A stretch of 64,000 nucleotides of DNA, taken from assembly GCA_916610825.1 (NCBI GenBank), contig OU744447.1, forward strand, positions 880,146 to 944,145, read 5' to 3'. Made by a program: the position numbers and the translations under genes. The DNA is from Haliclystus octoradiatus (taxonomy: Eukaryota > Cnidaria > Staurozoa > Stauromedusae > Haliclystidae). A model generated the notes under the pieces. That model worked only from the letters and a program-made list of their open reading frames with translations, did no database searches and was not told where the DNA came from. Every line of letters begins with the position of its first letter. Position 1 is the stretch's first letter. Shown here in pieces: positions 45,026 through 57,000 of the stretch.

Positions 45026-48000
45026 ATGTGTACTGGTACTGATTTGGTTCCTGCTAAAATTAAAGCTAGTCAGATAAACGCAGCTATCATGCACGGTGGT
45101 AAGACGTTCTTTAATCGTGGTAAACTGCCACCAAGACCTAGACACCCTGATCAAATAGCTTCTAACGACAGAGAGCATCTCGATTCAGGAGCAGTTGCAC
45201 CGAATGCTGGTAAGACTGTATTAATTTCTAAAATTAAATTAACATCATGTGCAATACTTTATGCGCTATTTTATGGACATTATTCATTCCGACTAAATAT
45301 AGATAATAAATTGTAGTACTAGTAATAATTTTGAAAGCTGAAACAATTTCAAACAAACAGGATGTGAGCCCTTAATTAGCCTTGACCCTTGTAGAAGTTT
45401 GGGTCTACACGTGTAGTATCTCAGTTGCAAAAAATTCCGAAATCTTAGTTTTGCGCAGAGAATGTATTTATTTTTAATATGGTTCAGTTACTAGTAACTC
45501 AGCTTTCGACGATTGCCCAGTCTGCAAATAATGCCAATCTCGACGAAATCTCGGGGGCAGCAGCGCTAAAAACAGTTAGGGGCGGGGGCGGCAACTGATC
45601 AAATTTGACTTCAGGAGCACCAAAATCCATCATGTCAGCAAAAATTATGAAGAAAATGACAAAAAAATAATTTTCAATGAAAACTGCAGCTTCAGGGGCG
45701 GCAATTACGAGAATTATTTCAATCTCGGGAGCGCATCTGCCATGCTTTGCAGACCGGATCGATTGCAGAGACACCTAATCTAAGCTTGAGGATCTATTCC
45801 TTTACAAATTCCGAAGCACTTTTTCAAACGACTCTGTCAATGGTTTTAAAATGACTCCTCACAAACAAAGAAGAACTGAGTTAACGTGGTTGTGATGTAT
45901 GTCAATTGTACATGTGTTATCAACGAATGTATACTATATTGCATTACACGCTTCGTATAATCCCACAGGAAGAATTTCGCTATCAAGAAGAAGAAGCAAC
46001 TGTATGAAACTTTTACAACCTCTGTGTAAATTAGTCTTATTTTGAAATCATTCGATGGTTATCCGTTACACTGTATTACCATTTTACTTATTTTGATTGA
46101 ATATAATTTGTTAACAATGAACAGAATTCCTTTGTTTTTATGAATTTCCTTTGTTTTTTCTCAAATTGGATAATATCTCACCTCGTATAATGTGCTGTTT
46201 CTAGCAGTGTTGTGAGAATTACTTGAAAAAGTAATTAATTAGGTTACAAATTACTTTTACCAAAAATTCAAAAATTACATTACTAATTACTTTTCTGAGA
46301 AAAGTAATTAAAGGGGCAAAATTGACCAGCGAACATTGCGAGCATAAGTTGAATTTATGCTTAGCGTAATTCAACCGTCTCGCTTTGAAACAATTATTAT
46401 ACGCAGGCCTAATTTGTAATAAAATCCATGTCAACAAAGAACATTGTATAACAATAAACATGCACGTGATCCCAAGTGCGTAGCGCCTGCTGGTCATTTT
46501 TGCTCCTTTAATTACTAATTACTAATTACTTCGCTGAAAAAGTAATTAATTACTAATTACTTTGCTACTTTTGGAATATTTATCAGAACATTTATGTCTG
46601 TAAAGATTCAAAATTATATGTATTTTAGGCTAGACAGGAAGCGTTTATTATAATATGTCTACTGTTTGTAGCTGAACCATAGTCAAACAACATTGAAATA
46701 TTCAAAACTTTGAACGACCAAACAATAAATATACACATGTAAAAAAGAAATTATAAAAATAAACTTTTTCCGAATAGTTTGGTCAAATTAATGTGATTAA
46801 TCTCAGTGTCAATTTTTGTGTTTGATCATGATTTTTTCTAGCGAAAAATTGTTGCAAAGATTACGTTTTTCATCGATGAAATATCATATTATTCATTCAG
46901 ATGTCAAAAACATTTGCGTGTTTTTCTCATTAAGTATAAATGTGTTGACATTTACATTCTCTACTTTGAACAATAGAAGTGTCAAATGGCGTGACGAATA
47001 AATTCTATGTAAACAATGAAATAGTTTATTTCGAAAATCTTGCCACTGCTAATATAATTTCGAAATCAAAGCATTTAGAAAACAATAACCAGCTTCACAC
47101 AAACAACAATCATTTCAAATCATTTGGGACTTCACAACAATTATGCACTGAAAACATTTATACCTACTTCATAATAACAAAACAATGAAATATATCGGGA
47201 ATAAAGTAATTCGTAAAGTAATCGGGAAGTAACGTCAATTACTTTATGGCTGCAAATACTCGTTACTTGACATTGCCATTGAACTTACCCCCAGCCCAAC
47301 AGCATCAGGAAGTAATTAAATTCACGATCATTATAGTCTATGACATGCGATTAACATTTGAGCTTTTGAGGTCCCTTGCTTTGATCAATAAACAAAAATA
47401 AACAAGATTGTAAACGATTTAATACCAAACAAAAACAAACCCGTATTCTTTTCGCAAAATGCCAACACACAGCCAAAACCGCTAAAACTACATGGCCCTT
47501 ACGTTTGATATTGAAACTCATCTCAAGTGAACTGAGGACTAGTGAACATGTCTATATAAACAAAAGCAGTCATTATTATTCAGTCTCGACTTATATCTCG
47601 TAAACGAGAGTGAATTCTTGTCAGACGCAGAACTTTTTGTTACATTCTCATGAAAAGAACGTTTATTTATCGATTTAAATCCATTAATTCAGCGAATAAT
47701 CCATGTGTACTGGTACTGATTTGGTTCCTGCTAAAATTAAAGCTAGTCAGATAAACGCAGCTATCATGCACGGTGGTAAGACGTTCTTTAATCGTGGTAA
47801 ACTGCCACCAAGACCTAGACACCCTGATCAAATAGCTTCTAACGACAGAGAGCATCTCGATTCAGGAGCAGTTGCACCGAATGCTGGTAAGACTGTATTA
47901 ATTTCTAAAATTAAATTAACATCATGTGCAATACTTTATGCGCTATTTTATGGACATTATTCATTCCGACTAAATATAGATAATAAATTGTAGTACTAGT

Positions 48001-51000
48001 AATAATTTTGAAAGCTGAAACAATTTCAAACAAACAGGATGTGAGCCCTTAATTAGCCTTGACCCTTGTAGAAGTTTGGGTCTACACGTGTAGTATCTCA
48101 GTTGCAAAAAATTCCGAAATCTTAGTTTTGCGCAGAGAATGTATTTATTTTTAATATGGTTCAGTTACTAGTAACTCAGCTTTCGACGATTGCCCAGTCT
48201 GCAAATAATGCCAATCTCGACGAAATCTCGGGGGCAGCAGCGCTAAAAACAGTTAGGGGCGGGGGCGGCAACTGATCAAATTTGACTTCAGGAGCACCAA
48301 AATCCATCATGTCAGCAAAAATTATGAAGAAAATGACAAAAAAATAATTTTCAATGAAAACTGCAGCTTCAGGGGCGGCAATTACGAGAATTATTTCAAT
48401 CTCGGGAGCGCATCTGCCATGCTTTGCAGACCGGATCGATTGCAGAGACACCTAATCTAAGCTTGAGGATCTATTCCTTTACAAATTCCGAAGCACTTTT
48501 TCAAACGACTCTGTCAATGGTTTTAAAATGACTCCTCACAAACAAAGAAGAACTGAGTTAACGTGGTTGTGATGTATGTCAATTGTACATGTGTTATCAA
48601 CGAATGTATACTATATTGCATTACACGCTTCGTATAATCCCACAGGAAGAATTTCGCTATCAAGAAGAAGAAGCAACTGTATGAAACTTTTACAACCTCT
48701 GTGTAAATTAGTCTTATTTTGAAATCATTCGATGGTTATCCGTTACACTGTATTACCATTTTACTTATTTTGATTGAATATAATTTGTTAACAATGAACA
48801 GAATTCCTTTGTTTTTATGAATTTCCTTTGTTTTTTCTCAAATTGGATAATATCTCACCTCGTATAATGTGCTGTTTCTAGCAGTGTTGTGAGAATTACT
48901 TGAAAAAGTAATTAATTAGGTTACAAATTACTTTTACCAAAAATTCAAAAATTACATTACTAATTACTTTTCTGAGAAAAGTAATTAAAGGGGCAAAATT
49001 GACCAGCGAACATTGCGAGCATAAGTTGAATTTATGCTTAGCGTAATTCAACCGTCTCGCTTTGAAACAATTATTATACGCAGGCCTAATTTGTAATAAA
49101 ATCCATGTCAACAAAGAACATTGTATAACAATAAACATGCACGTGATCCCAAGTGCGTAGCGCCTGCTGGTCATTTTTGCTCCTTTAATTACTAATTACT
49201 AATTACTTCGCTGAAAAAGTAATTAATTACTAATTACTTTGCTACTTTTGGAATATTTATCAGAACATTTATGTCTGTAAAGATTCAAAATTATATGTAT
49301 TTTAGGCTAGACAGGAAGCGTTTATTATAATATGTCTACTGTTTGTAGCTGAACCATAGTCAAACAACATTGAAATATTCAAAACTTTGAACGACCAAAC
49401 AATAAATATACACATGTAAAAAAGAAATTATAAAAATAAACTTTTTCCGAATAGTTTGGTCAAATTAATGTGATTAATCTCAGTGTCAATTTTTGTGTTT
49501 GATCATGATTTTTTCTAGCGAAAAATTGTTGCAAAGATTACGTTTTTCATCGATGAAATATCATATTATTCATTCAGATGTCAAAAACATTTGCGTGTTT
49601 TTCTCATTAAGTATAAATGTGTTGACATTTACATTCTCTACTTTGAACAATAGAAGTGTCAAATGGCGTGACGAATAAATTCTATGTAAACAATGAAATA
49701 GTTTATTTCGAAAATCTTGCCACTGCTAATATAATTTCGAAATCAAAGCATTTAGAAAACAATAACCAGCTTCACACAAACAACAATCATTTCAAATCAT
49801 TTGGGACTTCACAACAATTATGCACTGAAAACATTTATACCTACTTCATAATAACAAAACAATGAAATATATCGGGAATAAAGTAATTCGTAAAGTAATC
49901 GGGAAGTAACGTCAATTACTTTATGGCTGCAAATACTCGTTACTTGAAAAAGTAATTAATTACTTACTTATTACTTTCCTCAAAAAAGTAATTAATTACC
50001 CTTAAAATTACTTCAAAAGTAACGAGTACCAATTAAGGCGTTACTTTTGTAACGAGTACTCACAACACTGGTTTCTAGCTTGCACGGAGGAAGATTAACT
50101 GAATTCGACTGTATTTACAAAGCTATTTTTAAACATTTGAAACATTATATGGATTGGCACCATCATATTTAAGTAATAACTAGGTACCTTGAAAACTGAA
50201 AATAATTATTGCTTAAGATCAAAATGTAAGAGCATTCTATTGGAACCTCCCAATGGTGTATGCTATCTTCACAAGGAGGCTGCTTGTTTAAATCTGCTGC
50301 ACCTTTCTTGTGGAATAATCGTCTCTCTTCTATTACAACAACTCTGGGTGCTTTAAGATAGATTTGAAAACTCATTTATTTACATCTGGGTTTAAATAAT
50401 AAAATATGAATAGAGAAACAAGAAATCATTTTAGATTTCAGATTTGACATAAGAAAAAAAATTAACCAAAAAGACCTCTTTTTGAGATTAAGATCTAATG
50501 GATACTAATGGTATATAATAATGGTATATGATAATGTAATTAAAAATTTCTTCGAAAAACATTTTAGTATGAAAGATATTAATGGTATATAATAATACAT
50601 TAAGCATAAGTTTTTGTTGATTAAATTACTTTTTTGTATTTCCGTAGGAAGCAATGGGGCAGATCTAGGTCTTTCCTCCCAAAAATCTTATGATCCTGTA
50701 CTTTTAAAGGCAGTTAATAACCCTGAGTTTATACCACGTGTGCCTCAACTGGATGGAAGTCAAACTTTAGAGCCAAACCAAAGTGACACAATACAAATTA
50801 TACAAGACAATGCTTCACCAGATCAATCAATTATTGAGACGTTTGGAAACTTTGTTTTATTCTTGACTGAATTGCCTCCTTTTTTTGATGAGCAATCAAA
50901 AACAGTTGATGAAGTTTTATCAGGTTTATCGAAGTTAACGACGAAAGAAGCGTTGGCTGAAATTGCCAACATCCTTGTTATGCAGGTATGTACAGTAAAT

Positions 51001-54000
51001 TTGCCTAATTATCCCCTCGTTCAATGCCCCCACGTTCCTTGTCGCATGTGATCCACCCTTATGGGTTTCTAATTTCCCAGTTCCTATTGGACAAGGCAAT
51101 CAGTGAAACACGTGGTTGAATTTCAGTCCCAACGATATAACATGTGACTCCAGAAAGGATATATGTTGACAATGAAAAACTACTGCCGTTTTTCTTTAGG
51201 CCTATATTCCCACAAAAAACTTGTTTCTACTTTTCATTCTCCACTCAATCTATCTTATTTTACCTTGCTTCCATCTTTATCTCAATTTTAATCTTAATCT
51301 CAATCTTAATCCTTACCAAAGCCATGATATATCATGCAAGTATTGCCATAAGCCAAGTACTGTAACTGTTACAAGAGAAGATTTGGCCCTCTATAGACAA
51401 ATCTCTTATCTGTTTTACGTTTGAAGTTTGAAAATGTTGTACAGTGGAACTTGGTTAATATCCCCCCTCTGGTACAAATGAAAAGTGGGACATTGAAAGA
51501 GGGGATATTAACCGAGTTCAACTGTACTATAATCACTTTATAGTTATTGGTATGTTAGTCAAAATCCATTTTTCATTAATCATCCATTTATTTGTATGAC
51601 ATAGAGTGTATTTGAGACGGGCTTTCGATACAACGGAGCGAGGATTGCTGCGCAACTATATCAACGCAATCTGAAAATCGGGGATGCAGATGAAGCGACA
51701 TCTTTTGCAACAACTTTCTTCACAAGGTAGGCCTAAATATAACAGACGGTATACAATTTGATGACACTCAGAACTCTCAAGCTGTGATTTCATGACTTGG
51801 TTTCTTGTAACAAAGAAATTGAACATAGGCAAACATAGCTCTGAATGATCGTTTTGAACGCAGCAACGTATGTGTCATTTACGCTGAGACGTCATCATTT
51901 CATCCTCTAACTCATTACTTATATAAATAATAATTTCTCTTTTCTATTCAAGAGTACAGCAGCAGTTTCTAGAATGTAACGATTTAATCAAAGACACTGA
52001 TAATCCCAATGCTATGCTTGAAGTTGTTGGGTCATGTTTATTTGTTGGCGAACTTCTCTGTCAAATGAAGGTAGGAATCAGATTTATAAAACTGTTGATA
52101 GTTGTTTGAGAATTAAACATTCATCTATGTCACTCTTGGTATATTGAGAATTGATTTTGAAGGAATGTAGCTTAGAATAGGACATCTAGAGATGCCTTCT
52201 TGAATCTTTATGACTTATGTTCCTTGGTTATCATTGATACTATTTTTGAACAGTTTAAAACATTTGGATATATTTTAATGGCTGATCACTCTGCTTAGTT
52301 TTGACACATGCCAACATGAAACTCTTTTTTTGACAAACAAATTTAAAGAATCAACCATAAGGCGCACGTTTCACACACCTAAAATATATACCATCCACGA
52401 GAAATATCATTAAACAGCAATAGAACATGCAGATTAAGAAAAATCAAATGGTTTAACCCACCCTACAACAAGAGCGTGAAAACTAACATTGGCCGTACGT
52501 TCCTTAACTTATTAAAAGAACACTTTCCAAAATCAAACAAATTAAATAAGATCTTCAACCTCAACACCATCAAAATCAGCTATAGTTGCACAAATAACAT
52601 GAACTCAATCCTAAAAACCATAACAACAAAATAATAGATTCGACAACCAACACCACAACTAACACCTACCAATGCAACTGTAGATACAAAAACTTATGCC
52701 CGTTCAGCAACAAATGCCATGCCAAATAAAAAGTATTATCTATAAAGCGAAAGTCACTACGTCATCTGTCCAAGAAGGACAGAGCTACATTGGGTTGACG
52801 GAAGGCACGTTCAAACAACGCAACACAAGGCAACACTTAAACACAGAAAATACAACACTAGCACGCAACTATCCAATCCCGTTTGGGATTTAAAAGACAA
52901 AAACATCACATACAAAATTGAATGGTCAGCCATGCGCAAATGCAAAATCATATAACAACATCTCAAAAAAATGTCATTTATGCCTTTTAGAAAATATCAT
53001 ATTATATGCGCAAAAGAACCAATACTAAACAAAAAATCGGAATTAATATCTAAATGTCGTCAAGAAAATAAATATTATTGTCCAATTTCAATAAATCAAA
53101 AACATAACAAATATTAATTTAAAGATGATATCTATGACGTTAGATTAGTCCTTATTATTAAATATTATAAAATAACGCTGATAAAGCCTCGTAAACAAAG
53201 GAGGACATTGTTGTCTAAAAAAGGATTTTAATTTAAAAGTAAAACTATTGTTTGTGAACTATCTTTGCCCATCGTTCTCTATCAACTGAGATTGAGATTG
53301 ATTGAGTTGCAAAGAGATCATTGCTATTGATGCCAGTGTTATTGATATCGTTTATTAACTGCTTCATCCATGCGTGTTGTTGTTGTTGTAAAGCACTGGC
53401 AATGCTTTGTTAATGCCAGTTGATCTTTTTGCTGGCAGGTGCAATTTCTGCTCGATCGTATAGCGTATTGTTGTGGTTTTGATAGTCCATCTTAAATTGA
53501 GCGCATATTTCAACGATGCTCGGATGAATTACATATAGCTCCTCGCAGAGACTTATCATCACTAGTGTCCATCAGAGCCATCTATTTACAAGAGTTGGGA
53601 CACGCTTTCATGTGCCGCTATCGTCTCCTATTGGACAGATGCCATTCACGTGATTTTTGGACGCCATTTTCGTACTTTCGGCACCAGGGTTCTTGTTCTT
53701 TTGGCACCAGGTTTCCTGTTTTAAACGAAGCGCGCGGAAAAATACAACTTTTATCAGTGAAAACAAACATATGCTATTAAATTATTAATTGTTGTGTTAA
53801 TAGACGAAATAATAATCGAAATAAATTATTGTTTACTATTCCAACTGGGGACAAGAACTAGAAAAAAGTTGCCTTTGACTGCAAAGAATAAGCGTACGAG
53901 AGTAAGAGATGTAGTCCATACTCCACAAACTCCTTGTCCATTTAGCAATTCCAATAGCATTGATCTGATTTACTTTCGAGCAACATGCTGAAGAGATCGA

Positions 54001-57000
54001 TAAGAAAGTATACATTGAAGTAAATTTTATTCTTATTTTGAGAATCCAGCAAATAAATATGGAGAAAGACAACTAATAGATGGTTATATTACTCTTGTAT
54101 CATGTTAAACGATCGCAAACCATTTCACACAGTTCCAAAATGGCTGAAAAAAACACAACTTTCTCTTGCACATGCGCACTGCTGTTAAAAACGTGCTCGG
54201 GTCCAGGCCAAAAAACAAAAATGGCATGAGTGTCCCAACTCTTGTAAATAGATGGCTATGGTGTCCATGACTCAAAGCTATAAAGTAGGATGGATTCAAT
54301 GCAGGATATAAATAAATGTATTTTGGTGCCGTCTGTAGCTTCACAAGACTAGATGATGTTTAATTTTCTTGCTGCATTAGTTCAGTCCTTATGATCAATT
54401 AATAAATTCGAAATATTGTATTTTCTTTCCAAATGTCATTGATCCTAAATCTTAAATCCATTTTACAGATTGATGGGAAATTGAATAAAGCTCTTCTCCA
54501 CGCAACCCTTCGTTTTGCCAACTTATTGATTTCAAACCCAAACGATGAAACAGTTAAATGTCTTGGCATTTTATTGAAGGTATGATTGAGGCATCCTGCA
54601 TGCTGCTTCTGTGCGGCTGTTTCCGAAGGACACACCAGAAGGGAACTTTGCTGGTAACCCAATAGGTAGGAGAAACGAATACTTCAGATTTCTCAGAATG
54701 GAAAAAATGAAAATCTTTATGTCACCGCACACCTAGGGATTATCTTGAAGACTTGCAAGGGTAACATAAGCAATATTGCCATTACCAGAGATTTCCAGAT
54801 ACTCAATTATCATGAGATAGTTTCTTAAAAGAGCTGGTTTATGTGACTTTGAAACATTTCAGGAAATTCACTTCAAGTTAAAACATTGGTTTTGAACTTT
54901 TTATATTGTTCAGTAGTTTTTTAGTTGGTTTTCTAGTTGGTTGGTTGGTTTTCATTTGAGCTGATCTTGACTCTTGTGCCTTATCACCGCTGGAGAAATC
55001 CATTTCAAAAAGAATCAAAAATAGAATTCACGAGTTATGTGTTTTTGAATCTTTAGCTGACTGGTCCAACACTTGATAATGAAAAAGATGTATCTGTCAG
55101 GGAGATTGAAAGATTGTTTGAAACTGTTTTCAAGTTATGTAATGACCTGTCTGTGAAAGATACAATTTCCAAGTAAGTATCATCAGTCTCACTTTCATTA
55201 TTGACAGGGTTTCAGAGTTTCAAATTTAAAGTAAAGTAGGATATGCTGGAATGCACTGCAAAAAGTATTATCTTCATCTATAGTCAGTATCAGTGTGTGC
55301 TAAAGAATATTCTGCTTCAGGCTACAATGAAACCTATATATAGCTGCCAGCTACAAGAGGTAAATAAATTGACAACTATAGACAGGTGACCTTTGTATAA
55401 AAGCTTGATTCAATAGAAAATCCATTTCAGACAATGATAGAGTGACTGCTATAGACAGGTGGCCGTATTACAGAGGTGACCGTTATAACAGGTTTGACTG
55501 TACTGTCATTTCAGTGCATCATTCGCATCAATGTATGCAGTTATTGTATAAACCTGTTGTCCTGTCTACGCACTGTTTGGCCTTGATGCTTGGATGGTAG
55601 GATATGTTTTTTTCGACCTGTTATCGATAGGGACTAATCTGTCACCACCGCCATGCAAGCACCAGTCACACTGCTATGTCATGGAGCATTCTAATATACT
55701 TACATAATTATTGTCTTAATTTGGATGTGAGTGGATAAGCAACATCAAACGAACGAGTTAGGACACCTCTCCCTTGTAAACAGGCATGAAATAGTTCCTC
55801 CTCCCTTTCTGTTAGCTCCAATACAAAGAAAACACTGATTTAGCTATTGTTTTGAGAAGTTGTAATGGTTTTTAAGGGGTTTCCTCCGTTTCGCTGAACC
55901 CTACTCTCATGCATGAGTAAAGTATCTACAATAATAATAATAATATAATAATATTAATAGGTGGATTGTTCCACACCAGTTCTTGGTATAGTGCTCAATG
56001 AAATTAATCAGAGCATTTATATAAAATGAGAGTCAATAATGAAACATTCTAGATTTCCGCTGTAACATTTTATATAAAGTATCTACACCCCCTTTTGGTC
56101 ACACCCTATTGAGTGAGTATCACAGGTTTTTACACAGTCTCCTTTTGGCGCATTGTCCTCGTTTAGATGTTGCTTTATTTGCCTTTCCGTATTGATCGTT
56201 ATTTCTATCCAGGCATGAAATCTATTTATAGACCATCCTAACATTAAACCTAGGTTATATTACTATTTCATTCAACACCAATTAAATTATTTTATGTGTA
56301 TCCAATAGATGCCTTTAGAACATTCTTTTTGTCTTCATTATTTCCAGAGGATCATATACACTGTTATGCTCAGCATACAAACTTCATACACAGGAATGGG
56401 GCAAATACACAGACGATAGTAAACATCAAAATAAGGTATTTGCATAATGATTACGTCTGCAGCTGATTTCTTGCTAACAGGTCAATTTGTGGCCTGTGAG
56501 CAGACCCAAATCTTGTTTTATGATAAGTATGGTCTGCGTAATATCGACAGAAAGCTTGCGCTGGACTAAATTAGGGTGAGTGGCTAAACGTGAGAAATCT
56601 ATTGTTCGTCTATTGTTCACTAGCCAATCGCTAGTGAGTTCTGCAAGACAAGGACCAGATTGTGATTAGGTCCAGTGCAAGCTTTCTGTCAATATTACGC
56701 AGACCCTAGGCCTACTAACCATAAAAAAAAATATTTGGGTCTGTGCGCGGATAGACAATATGGAAATAGTAATAGCAATTCCATTGATCTAAATGACGCC
56801 AATTATAAAGCTGCATACACCTCTTTGCTTTTTCTACCCGTTAATTAAAGCTTATAGAAAGAGCGCCACGAAACGGCAGGTTTCACCAGCCAACTTGAAA
56901 ATCACATAAAAATAAAAATTTTCATATAAATATGCTAAACAGTTCCCTATTTCTTGTTTTAATTAAATTTTATTATAAACCCTTCAAAAACCCAATGCAT

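Larger units (their letters stand above)
44592..47268. repeat. Direct tandem duplication, copy 1 (2677 bp)
   Basis: Bases 44592-47268 are repeated at 47269-49945 with a constant offset of 2677 bp, and I find no difference between the copies. The homology begins at GACATTGCCATTGAACTTAC inside TRIM23 exon 1 and ends in hAT sequence at CTCGTTACTT. The two breakpoints share only GA, which makes each boundary ambiguous by 2 bp. The unit contains the TRIM23/PAIP1-like promoter, PAIP1-like exon 1, and a hAT element truncated at its right end. Confidence 0.95.
47269..49945. repeat. Direct tandem duplication, copy 2 (2677 bp)
   Basis: This is the second copy of 44592-47268. The sequence continues at its right side into the remaining end of the hAT element (to 50070). 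This shows the order of events: hAT insertion first, duplication second. It contains a second PAIP1-like promoter and first exon (47703-47886). Copy 2 also contains the first 11 nt of the TRIM23 coding sequence, joined to hAT sequence, so it cannot make TRIM23. Confidence 0.95.

Noticed and set aside
45499-45774. 91-codon minus-strand frame, repeated at 48176-48451
   Set aside because: It appears twice only because of the segmental duplication. It has no recognisable domain and lies in a PAIP1-like intron.
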